From contig JAFAEL010000265.1 of NCBI GenBank assembly GCA_023423995.1, forward strand, positions 1 to 21,302: a DNA stretch of 21,302 bases, given 5' to 3'. Positions 15,487 to 21,302 of this stretch are shown here, in pieces. Below the pieces are notes generated by a model. The model saw only the letters and a list, made by a program, of their open reading frames with translations. It was not told where the DNA came from and did no database searches. Numbering within the stretch: position 1 is the first letter of the stretch; every line of letters begins with the position of its first letter. Source of the DNA: Pseudomonadota bacterium (GTDB lineage Bacteria; Pseudomonadota; Alphaproteobacteria; Rhizobiales; Beijerinckiaceae). Position numbers and translations under genes: made by a program.

Positions 15487-15515
15487 GTGACGCTTCGAAG
15501 CGCAGCGGCTATAAG
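15487..15515 (+). promoter_or_regulatory. Candidate cvpA promoter
   Basis: GTGACG (15487-15492) and TATAAG (15510-15515) are separated by 17 bases, giving four and five matches to the standard boxes. A perfect 12-base palindrome, CGCTTCGAAGCG (15491-15502), fills much of the spacer and could be an operator. The gap from radA stop to cvpA start is 133 bases, so an own promoter is expected. Confidence 0.45.
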
Positions 15516-15568
15516 CGGAGCTTCGCACGTAGACGTCTTGTCGTCCCGCACCACCCTCGGACAGCCTC

Positions 15569-16144
15569 ATGTCGGCCTCGCTGCCCATCTCGATCCTCGA
15601 TCTCGTCGTCATCGGGGTCGTCATCATCTCGGCGCTGCTCGCGGCCGTCCGGGGCTTCACGCGCGAGGTTCTCGCGATCGTTGCCTGGGTCACGGCAGCC
15701 GCGGCGGCGTGGTTCCTTCACCCGCTGCTCCGCCCCAAGATCGCGGAGCACATCGCCAATCCAACCGTCGCCCTGGTGGCCGCCATCGGCATCATCTTCA
15801 TCATCACGCTGCTGATTGTCTCGATCGTGACGGTGAAGGTTTCGGACTTCATCCTCGATTCGCGCATCGGCGCGCTCGATCGGACCCTCGGCTTCGTCTT
15901 CGGCGCCGCTCGTGGCCTGCTGATCTGCGTGGTCGGCTGGGTGTTTCTGGCGTGGCTTGTCCAGGGCAAGATGCCCGAATGGGCGAACACGGCGCGCTCG
16001 CGTCCGATGCTCGAGAACACCGGCAACAGCCTCATCGGGATGCTGCCCGATCCCGACGGCTTGATGGCGCAGCTTCGCAAGCGCCGCGAGGATGGCACCG
16101 GCGCTCCGGCCGACGACTCGGCTCCCGCTCCCAGCCGCGGCTGA
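15569..16144 (+). CDS. cvpA: CvpA family inner-membrane protein
   Basis: The 191-residue protein has about four membrane helices (roughly 8-28, 32-50, 65-88, 105-128) with the family-typical RGFTREVL and DRTLGFVFGAARGLL segments, then a soluble polar tail (about 135-191, ending Ala/Pro-rich). CvpA was named for colicin V production in E. coli, where it lies just upstream of purF, as it does here. Its molecular role is not settled; envelope roles have been proposed. The stop is followed by a 10-bp stem-loop before purF. Confidence 0.93.
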   Translation: MSASLPISILDLVVIGVVIISALLAAVRGFTREVLAIVAWVTAAAAAWFLHPLLRPKIAEHIANPTVALVAAIGIIFIITLLIVSIVTVKVSDFILDSRIGALDRTLGFVFGAARGLLICVVGWVFLAWLVQGKMPEWANTARSRPMLENTGNSLIGMLPDPDGLMAQLRKRREDGTGAPADDSAPAPSRG

Positions 16145-16175
16145 TCGGGCGTCTGCCCCGGCGGTCCTCGACGGA

Positions 16176-16200
16176 GTTCAGCGCGGGAAACGCGCTGAAT
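16176..16200 (+). terminator. Stem-loop between cvpA and purF
   Basis: TTCAGCGCG (16177-16185) pairs perfectly with CGCGCTGAA (16191-16199) around loop GGAAA, with one outer G-T pair. No T-run follows, so it may be a weak terminator, an mRNA stability element or a control point for purF. It lies 32 bases after the cvpA stop and about 42 bases before the purF start. Confidence 0.4.
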
Positions 16201-16241
16201 CAGGTTCCATCGCGCTGGCGTAATGGCGCGGATGGCACTAC

Positions 16242-17756
16242 ATGACCGCTTTACCGCTGCGAGAGGACAGGACCTTGCCCCCAGCGTCGCCCGCCGAGCA
16301 AAGCGACATCGGCGAATTCGATTTGGAAGCCGACAGGTTGCACGAGGAGTGCGGCGTGTTCGGCATCTTCGGCCATCCAGACGCGGCGGCAATTACCGCG
16401 CTGGGGCTGCACGCACTTCAGCACCGTGGCCAGGAGGCGGCCGGTATCGTCTCGTATGACGGCCGGGTCTTCCATCTCGAACGCAAGCTCGGCCTGGTCG
16501 GCGACAATTTCTCCGACCGCAGCACGATCGAGCGGCTTCGCGGACATGGCGCGATCGGCCACGTGCGATACGCGACGACCGGCGAGACGGTGCTGCGGAA
16601 CGTTCAGCCGCTCTTCGCCGAAGTCGAGGGCGGCGGCTTCGCGGTCGCCCATAATGGCAATCTCACCAATGGGATCTCGCTGCGGCGACAGCTCATCAGG
16701 GACGGCGCGATTTGCCAGTCGACCACCGATACTGAGGTCGTCCTCCATCTGGTGGCGCGAAGCCGCAAGCCCTTCATCGTCGACCGCTTCGTGGATGCCC
16801 TCCGGGAGATCGAGGGCGCCTATTCCTTCGTCGCGCTTTCCAACACCAAGCTCATCGGTGCACGCGATCCGCTCGGGATCCGGCCGCTCGTGCTCGGCGA
16901 ACTGGACGGCCGCTACATCCTGGCATCCGAAACCTGTGCGCTCGACATGATCGGCGCGCGCTTCGTTCGCGACGTCGAGAACGGCGAGGTCGTCGTGATC
17001 TCCGAGGACGGCGTACAGTCGCTTCGGCCCTGGCCGAAGGAGCCCGCCCGGCCGGACATCTTCGAATACATCTACTTCGCCCGGCCGGATTCGGTCGTGA
17101 ACGGGCTACCCGTCTACACGGTCCGCAAGGAGCTAGGCGCGGAGCTCGCGCGGGAGGCCCCCGCCGACGCGGACGTCGTGATCCCGGTGCCGGATTCCGG
17201 CGTCCCGGCGGCGATCGGCTTCTCGCAGACGAGCGGCATCCCCTACGAGCTGGGCATCATCCGCAATCACTATGTCGGGCGCACCTTCATCGAGCCGACG
17301 CAATCCGTGCGTGAACTCGGTGTCAGGATGAAGCACTCCGCCAACCGGGCGGTGGTCGAGGGCAAGTCCATCGTGCTCGTGGACGACAGCCTCGTGCGCG
17401 GCACGACCTCGGTGAAGATCGTCCGGATGATGCGCGACGCCGGCGCGAAGGAGGTGCATTTCCGAATTTCCAGCCCGCCGATCACGCATCCCGACTTCTA
17501 CGGCATCGACACGCCGGAGAAGGACAAGCTGCTCGCGGCCACGATGGATCTGGAGGAGATGTGCCGCTACATCGGAGCGGACAGCCTGGCCTTTCTCTCC
17601 GTCGGCGGCGTCTACCGGGCGATGGGCCATGAGCGCCGCGACCCGATCCGGCCGCAGTTCACGGACCATTGTTTCACCGGCGATTACCCGACGCCGCTTA
17701 CGGACCTCGCGGTTGCGAGCCCGAGGAAGCTGGCGATTCTCGCCGAAGCCGACTGA
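16242..17756 (+). CDS. purF: Amidophosphoribosyltransferase
   Basis: PurF catalyses the first committed step of de novo purine synthesis, making 5-phosphoribosylamine from PRPP and glutamine. The 504-residue product has an N-terminal glutamine amidotransferase class II domain whose nucleophile is Cys37 (EECGVFGIFGH); residues 1-36 form a propeptide that would need removal. The phosphoribosyltransferase half holds the PRPP motif VLVDDSLVRGTTS (about 380-392). It resembles the B. subtilis-type enzyme, but positions where that enzyme has Fe-S ligand cysteines read HPDFYGID and QFTDHCFTG, so no [4Fe-4S] cluster is expected. It is followed 14 bases later by a dehydrogenase gene. Confidence 0.97.
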   Translation: MTALPLREDRTLPPASPAEQSDIGEFDLEADRLHEECGVFGIFGHPDAAAITALGLHALQHRGQEAAGIVSYDGRVFHLERKLGLVGDNFSDRSTIERLRGHGAIGHVRYATTGETVLRNVQPLFAEVEGGGFAVAHNGNLTNGISLRRQLIRDGAICQSTTDTEVVLHLVARSRKPFIVDRFVDALREIEGAYSFVALSNTKLIGARDPLGIRPLVLGELDGRYILASETCALDMIGARFVRDVENGEVVVISEDGVQSLRPWPKEPARPDIFEYIYFARPDSVVNGLPVYTVRKELGAELAREAPADADVVIPVPDSGVPAAIGFSQTSGIPYELGIIRNHYVGRTFIEPTQSVRELGVRMKHSANRAVVEGKSIVLVDDSLVRGTTSVKIVRMMRDAGAKEVHFRISSPPITHPDFYGIDTPEKDKLLAATMDLEEMCRYIGADSLAFLSVGGVYRAMGHERRDPIRPQFTDHCFTGDYPTPLTDLAVASPRKLAILAEAD

Positions 17757-17770
17757 ACGCAGGTCGAGAC

Positions 17771-18514
17771 ATGGCAGACAAGCTTCTCGCCGGCCGCCTT
17801 GCCGTGGTGACCGGCGCCTCGCGCGGCATCGGCCGGGCGACGGCTCTGGCCCTGGCGGAAGCCGGCGCGCATGTGATCGCGCTCGCCCGGACGCAGGGGG
17901 CGCTGGAGGAACTGGACGACGAGATCCAGGCGAAGGGCGGCACCGCCACCCTCGTTCCCGTAGACCTCATGGACTTCGCGGCGCTCGACCGGCTCGGCGC
18001 TGGCATCAACGAGCGCTGGGGCAAGCTCGACATCCTCTTCGGCAATGCCGGCATCCTGGGCGGGCTCGCTCCCCTGGGACATTACGACCCGAAGACCTGG
18101 GACGGGACGATGGCCGTCAACGTCACGGCGAATTGGCGCCTCATCCGCTCGCTCGATCCGCTGCTGCAGAAGTCGGATGCGGGGCGGGCGATCTTCGTGT
18201 CGTCCGGCGCCGCGCATAAATGCACCGCCTACTGGGGCGTCTACTCGGTCTCCAAGGCGGCCCTCGAGGCTCTGGCCCGAACCTACGCGGCCGAGACGGC
18301 GACGACGCCCGTGAAGGTCATGCTGGTCAATCCGGGCCCGCTCCGCACCCGCATGCGGGCAGCCGCGATGCCGGGCGAGGATCCGGAAACCCTGCGTACG
18401 CCGGAGGATCTCGCGCCACACATCCTCCGCCTCGCCTCCCCGAGCTGGACCGAAAGCGGGAAGATCTACGACTTCCCTCAGGACCGGTTGCTCACGCCGC
18501 AGATGCCGGCCTGA
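17771..18514 (+). CDS. Short-chain dehydrogenase/reductase (SDR) family oxidoreductase
   Basis: This 247-residue classical SDR has the cofactor motif TGASRGIG (14-21), NAG (92-94), the structural Asn117, catalytic Ser144/Ser145 and the YSVSK motif with Tyr158 and Lys162. An Arg at 40 after the second strand and absence of Asp there suggest NADP(H) preference (inference). The substrate is unknown; FabG-like and YciK-like SDRs are possible relatives. The ATG at 17771 lies 14 bases after the purF stop, with AGG about eight bases upstream, so cotranscription with purF is likely. It converges on der with 13 bases between. Confidence 0.93.
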   Translation: MADKLLAGRLAVVTGASRGIGRATALALAEAGAHVIALARTQGALEELDDEIQAKGGTATLVPVDLMDFAALDRLGAGINERWGKLDILFGNAGILGGLAPLGHYDPKTWDGTMAVNVTANWRLIRSLDPLLQKSDAGRAIFVSSGAAHKCTAYWGVYSVSKAALEALARTYAAETATTPVKVMLVNPGPLRTRMRAAAMPGEDPETLRTPEDLAPHILRLASPSWTESGKIYDFPQDRLLTPQMPA

Positions 18515-18527
18515 GCGCGCCTCCGAC

Positions 18528-19874
18528 CTAGTCCCAGACCTTCTTCTTGCCCTCGAACGGGTTCTTGCCCGAGCGGAGGGACAGCCGGATCGGCACGCCC
18601 GGCAGGTCGAAGGTCTGCCGCAATCCGTTCACCAGGTAGCGCGTGTAGGCCTTCGGCAGCGCGTCCAGCTGGTTGCCGAAAAGCGCGAAGTGGGGCGGGC
18701 GCGCCTTTACCTGCGTCATATAGCGAATCTTGATCCGCCGGCCGGACACGGCCGGAGGCGGGTGGGCCGACAATGCTTCGGCCAGCCAGTCGTTCAGCCG
18801 CGCGGTCGAGACGCGGCGGCTCCAGACCTCGGACGCCTGGACGACCGCCGCCATGAGGCGGTCGAGGCCCTCTCCGGCCAGGCCGGAGAGCGGAATGACG
18901 GGCGCCCCCCGGACCTGCGGCAGCAGCCGCTCGGCATCCTCCCGAAGTTCCTTGAGGAGCCCCGGCCGGTCCGCGACCAGATCCCACTTGTTCAGGCCGA
19001 TGACCAGGGCACGACCCTCGCTCTCGATCAGGTCCACGATCGAGAGATCCTGCTTCTCGAACGGTATCGTCGAATCGAGCAGCACGACGACGACTTCGGC
19101 GAACCGGATCGCCCGCAGCGCGTCGGCGACGGAGAGCTTCTCCAGCTTGTCCTCGACGCGCGCCCGCTTCCGCAATCCGGCCGTGTCGAAGAGGCGGATC
19201 GCCTTGTCGCGCCATTGCCAGTCGACGGAGATGGTGTCTCGGGTGATGCCCGCTTCCGGGCCGGTGAGCAGGCGATCGGCGCCGATCATCCGGTTCACCA
19301 GCGTCGACTTGCCGGCATTCGGTCGCCCGACGATAGCCACGCGCAACGGCTTGCCGGTGGAGTCCTCGTCGTCGTCCTCCGACCCTTCGAGGTAGGGCTC
19401 GATCGCCTCCAGGAGGCCGCCCATGCCTTCGCCATGCTCCGCGGAGAGCGGGACCGGGTCGCCGAGGCCGAGGGAGAAGGCATCGTAGGCGCCAGCTATC
19501 CCGCCGCGGCCCTCGGCCTTGTTGGCCAGGAGCACGACCGGCTTGCCGGAGCGCCGGACGAGTTCGGCGAAGGTCTGGTCTGCGGGAAGGATGCCAGCCC
19601 GCGCATCCACCAGGAAGAGCACGAGATCCGCCTCGTCGATGGCGGCTTCCGTCTGTTGGCGCATGCGGTCGGAAAGCGAGCCGGGCTCAGCCTCTTCCAG
19701 CCCCGCCGTGTCGATGACCCGGAAATCAAGATGCCCGAGTTCGGCCTCGCCTTCGCGGCGGTCGCGGGTCACGCCCGGCCGGTCGTCCACCAGCGCGAGC
19801 TTCTGCCCGACGAGCCTATTGAAAAGCGTCGACTTGCCGACATTAGGCCGGCCGATGATCGCGACCGTCCGCAT
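18528..19874 (-). CDS. der: GTPase Der (EngA), 50S ribosome assembly factor
   Basis: Der has two tandem GTPase domains and acts in late 50S subunit assembly. The 448-residue product has first-domain GRPNVGKST (about 8-16), DTAG and NKAE, an acidic linker (EDDDEDS), then second-domain [13 protein letters not shown] and NKWD, and a C-terminal KH-like domain that ends with a basic patch (NPFEGKKK). The start [10 protein letters not shown] at 19874 is preceded by GAGAGGGG; a longer upstream frame would run into the preceding gene. It lies 10 bases after the TPR-like membrane protein gene. Era, another ribosome-assembly GTPase, is encoded at 3355-4275. Confidence 0.97.
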   Translation of the reverse strand: MRTVAIIGRPNVGKSTLFNRLVGQKLALVDDRPGVTRDRREGEAELGHLDFRVIDTAGLEEAEPGSLSDRMRQQTEAAIDEADLVLFLVDARAGILPADQTFAELVRRSGKPVVLLANKAEGRGGIAGAYDAFSLGLGDPVPLSAEHGEGMGGLLEAIEPYLEGSEDDDEDSTGKPLRVAIVGRPNAGKSTLVNRMIGADRLLTGPEAGITRDTISVDWQWRDKAIRLFDTAGLRKRARVEDKLEKLSVADALRAIRFAEVVVVLLDSTIPFEKQDLSIVDLIESEGRALVIGLNKWDLVADRPGLLKELREDAERLLPQVRGAPVIPLSGLAGEGLDRLMAAVVQASEVWSRRVSTARLNDWLAEALSAHPPPAVSGRRIKIRYMTQVKARPPHFALFGNQLDALPKAYTRYLVNGLRQTFDLPGVPIRLSLRSGKNPFEGKKKVWD

Positions 19875-19884
19875 CGGCCCCTCT

Positions 19885-20547
19885 CTACTGAACTGTCTGA
19901 ACTGGGCCGCCAGCGGCGAGCGCCGTGTAGATCTCGAGCCGCGACCGCAGCCCAGGCGGCGTGTCCCGGTCGGTTGCGATCTGGTCGAACCAGCGGCTCG
20001 CCACATCCATGTTGCCGGCCTGAAGGGCGGTCAAGCCAAGCAGCTCCCGGGCAGTGTGTCGCCAGGCGTTCGTCGGCGTCGCAAGCCGCTCGAGCTCTGC
20101 CGTGGCGCCCTGCGCCTCGGCCCCGCCAAGCCGCAGCATCGCCGCCCGTAGACGCGCGAGATCGCGAAGCGAAGTCTCCACCGAGGTGTCATTCGCGACG
20201 GCGTCGAAGGCCTTTGCGCCCGCCTCCGGACTTCCTTTTCCGGCTTCGGCGGCAGCGCGCAGACGAGCGAGCGGCCCGTAACCGCCGCCTCCTTGAGCAG
20301 CAAGTGCATCGAACGCCTTCTGCGCCTCGTCGGCCTTGCCGTCGCGCGCGAGCAACGCAGCGGCGTCATACTGGGCGGACGCGGCCTCCGAGCGCTGCAG
20401 CTCGACATGCTGCCAGTAGCGCCAGCCCGCTACGCCGGCCACGAGCAGGAAAGCGACCCCGACGATCAGAGCGCTGTAGCGTTTCCAGATCTCTGCAATG
20501 CGCTGGCGACGATACTCCTCGTCGACCTCGCGGATGAACTCGTCCAT
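19885..20547 (-). CDS. TPR-like single-pass membrane protein (YfgM / TPR_21 family)
   Basis: The 220-residue protein starts with an acidic amphipathic segment ([17 protein letters not shown]), has one transmembrane helix (about 26-43) and a periplasmic helical part rich in Ala/Leu (about 50-215) that looks like tetratricopeptide repeats. This layout and its place directly upstream of der match YfgM-type proteins; in E. coli yfgM lies in the same neighbourhood (bamB-der), and YfgM associates with the SecYEG translocon and PpiD. It lacks Cys and a signal peptide. Ten bases separate it from der, so the two are probably cotranscribed. Confidence 0.87.
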   Translation of the reverse strand: MDEFIREVDEEYRRQRIAEIWKRYSALIVGVAFLLVAGVAGWRYWQHVELQRSEAASAQYDAAALLARDGKADEAQKAFDALAAQGGGGYGPLARLRAAAEAGKGSPEAGAKAFDAVANDTSVETSLRDLARLRAAMLRLGGAEAQGATAELERLATPTNAWRHTARELLGLTALQAGNMDVASRWFDQIATDRDTPPGLRSRLEIYTALAAGGPVQTVQ

Positions 20548-20797
20548 GTCCGTCTCGGCGGCGGGCCGTCATGCCCAGAGCCGCGCTCGCTAACATACAG
20601 GTTCCGCGAAGGCGAGGCGCACCACCGCCATGCGGCATCGTCGGCTGCCAAGAAAAAGAAACCCCGCCGGACGGAGCCGGCAGGGTTTGAGCGACGGTTG
20701 GACCACGAGGACCGTCGTGCGGGAAGCGTAACCGCGAATCCGCGGGAAGGTTCCTGCTATTTACACGTGTATGAGGCGTAAGCTGCAGGTGTGGCGA
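20548..20797. other. Gene-free region between the TPR-like gene and nnrU
   Basis: These 250 bases hold no convincing gene. They must include the promoter of the TPR-like/der pair on the minus strand, for which I found no strong boxes. They also hold an intrinsic terminator at 20651-20688 and two further stem-loops (20692-20717 and 20732-20745), listed or discussed separately. A perfect 10-base palindrome TACACGTGTA (20762-20771) lies near the nnrU stop. Confidence 0.55.
20651..20688 (-). terminator. Intrinsic terminator of nnrU
   Basis: AAACCCCGCCGG (20659-20670) pairs with CCGGCAGGGTTT (20677-20688) around loop ACGGAG, with one C-A mismatch. Read on the minus strand, the stem is followed by CTTTTTCTT, a clear T-run. 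It lies 110 bases after the nnrU stop. This is the most classical terminator in the window. Confidence 0.85.
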
Positions 20798-21302
20798 TCA
20801 GGCACCAGGCCAGACTGGGACCCCGATCAGCCAAGGGTGCAGCCAACGCGCGAAGACGAACCACGCCACGGCGCCCACCGCCACCGCAATCACGTCGTTG
20901 CGCCAGCCGGCCTGCTCGACCGCGGGGCCGGCGTGGTCGCGGACCTCGTCGCGGCGTCGCTTCAGGCTGATCCGGGCGATGACGGCCCAGGCAAGTATTC
21001 CGCCGAACAGGAGCATGGAGCCCAGATCGCCGTTCGAGATGAGGTGCGCGAAAGCCCAGATCTTCACGCCCGCAAGCATCGGATGCTTCAGCGTCCGCTT
21101 GATTCGCCCAGGAAGGTACGCGGCCGCGACGCAGATGAAGGCGAGCAGATTCAGCGTCAGCGCGAGGTGCCGCGTCCACACCGGCGGGTACCAGACGTTG
21201 ATCCACTCCCCCGCCCGGTACTGGCCGAAGCCATAGGCGATCAGGACGATACCGGCCACGGACAGGAGCGAGTAGAGCCCCTTGTAAGGCCCCTCCCCCA
21301 AC
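20798..21302 (-). CDS. nnrU: NnrU family membrane protein (5' end outside window)
   Basis: The visible 168 codons cover most of an NnrU-type protein; the gene begins beyond the right edge, so the N-terminal helix is missing. Recognisable segments are GEGPYKGLYSL, WTRHLAL, PGRIKRTLKHPMLAGVKIWAFAHL and SNGDLGSMLLFG, typical of the family. About five membrane helices are visible. NnrU was linked to nitrite and nitric-oxide reduction in Rhodobacter, and plant zeta-carotene isomerase is a distant relative; His in RH, KHP and AH motifs are conserved and could bind haem. The role here is unknown. A structured 3' region with an intrinsic terminator follows. Confidence 0.9.
   Translation of the reverse strand, partial: LGEGPYKGLYSLLSVAGIVLIAYGFGQYRAGEWINVWYPPVWTRHLALTLNLLAFICVAAAYLPGRIKRTLKHPMLAGVKIWAFAHLISNGDLGSMLLFGGILAWAVIARISLKRRRDEVRDHAGPAVEQAGWRNDVIAVAVGAVAWFVFARWLHPWLIGVPVWPGA

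Noticed and set aside
18690..20537. Plus-strand 615-codon frame opposite der and the TPR-like gene
   Set aside because: Antisense of Der with its two GTPase domains; no recognisable motif, and composition is typical of a GC-rich shadow.
1..21302. CRISPR arrays, tRNA, rRNA, insertion sequences or prophage genes
   Set aside because: Reading by eye showed no regularly spaced repeats, cloverleaf-like segments, transposase motifs or flanking direct repeats. Gene content is core-like.

Overview
The window looks like a chromosomal core segment of a high-GC alphaproteobacterium, most likely order Hyphomicrobiales and plausibly Methylobacteriaceae-like (inference from gene order and protein style). 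Evidence includes the block pdxJ-acpS-lepB-rnc-era, the block rpsF-rpsR-DUF2232-rplI, an S6 protein with a long charged tail and an L9 with a long C-terminal extension. Codon use is uniformly GC-rich. I see no insertion sequence, prophage, CRISPR array, tRNA or rRNA.

Layout. Positions 2-202 hold the 3' end of a SleB-type cell wall hydrolase. It is followed by a secreted Cys-containing protein of unknown function (293-1258, +), an AraC-HTH/O6-alkylguanine-DNA alkyltransferase fusion (1272-2171, -) and a membrane-anchored Pro/Ala-rich protein (2348-3349, +). A long minus-strand gene train then runs from 8251 down to 3355: a 68-aa orphan, an atypical ureohydrolase, pdxJ, acpS, lepB, rnc and era. 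It links vitamin B6 synthesis, fatty-acid carrier activation, protein export, RNA processing and ribosome assembly.

From 8568 the plus strand carries rpsF, rpsR, a DUF2232 membrane protein and rplI, ending at a 13-bp stem-loop that also lies at the end of a convergent small secreted-protein gene (10981-11310, -). Divergent from that gene is dnaB, overlapped by alr, which in turn overlaps radA. The cluster holds replicative helicase, D-alanine supply and recombination/branch-migration genes. A promoter-like site then precedes cvpA, followed by purF and a short-chain dehydrogenase. The right end is minus strand: der (double-GTPase ribosome assembly factor), preceded by a membrane TPR-like protein, and the 3' part of an NnrU-family membrane protein ending at a clear intrinsic terminator.

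Most genes are housekeeping, and I found no convincing new multi-gene system. The most unusual points are the ureohydrolase with substituted histidine motifs directly upstream of pdxJ, the probable CTG start of alr, the PurF with a propeptide but no visible Fe-S ligands, the structured leader or intercistronic RNAs (upstream of rpsF, after rpsR, before purF, after nnrU), and three uncharacterised envelope proteins.
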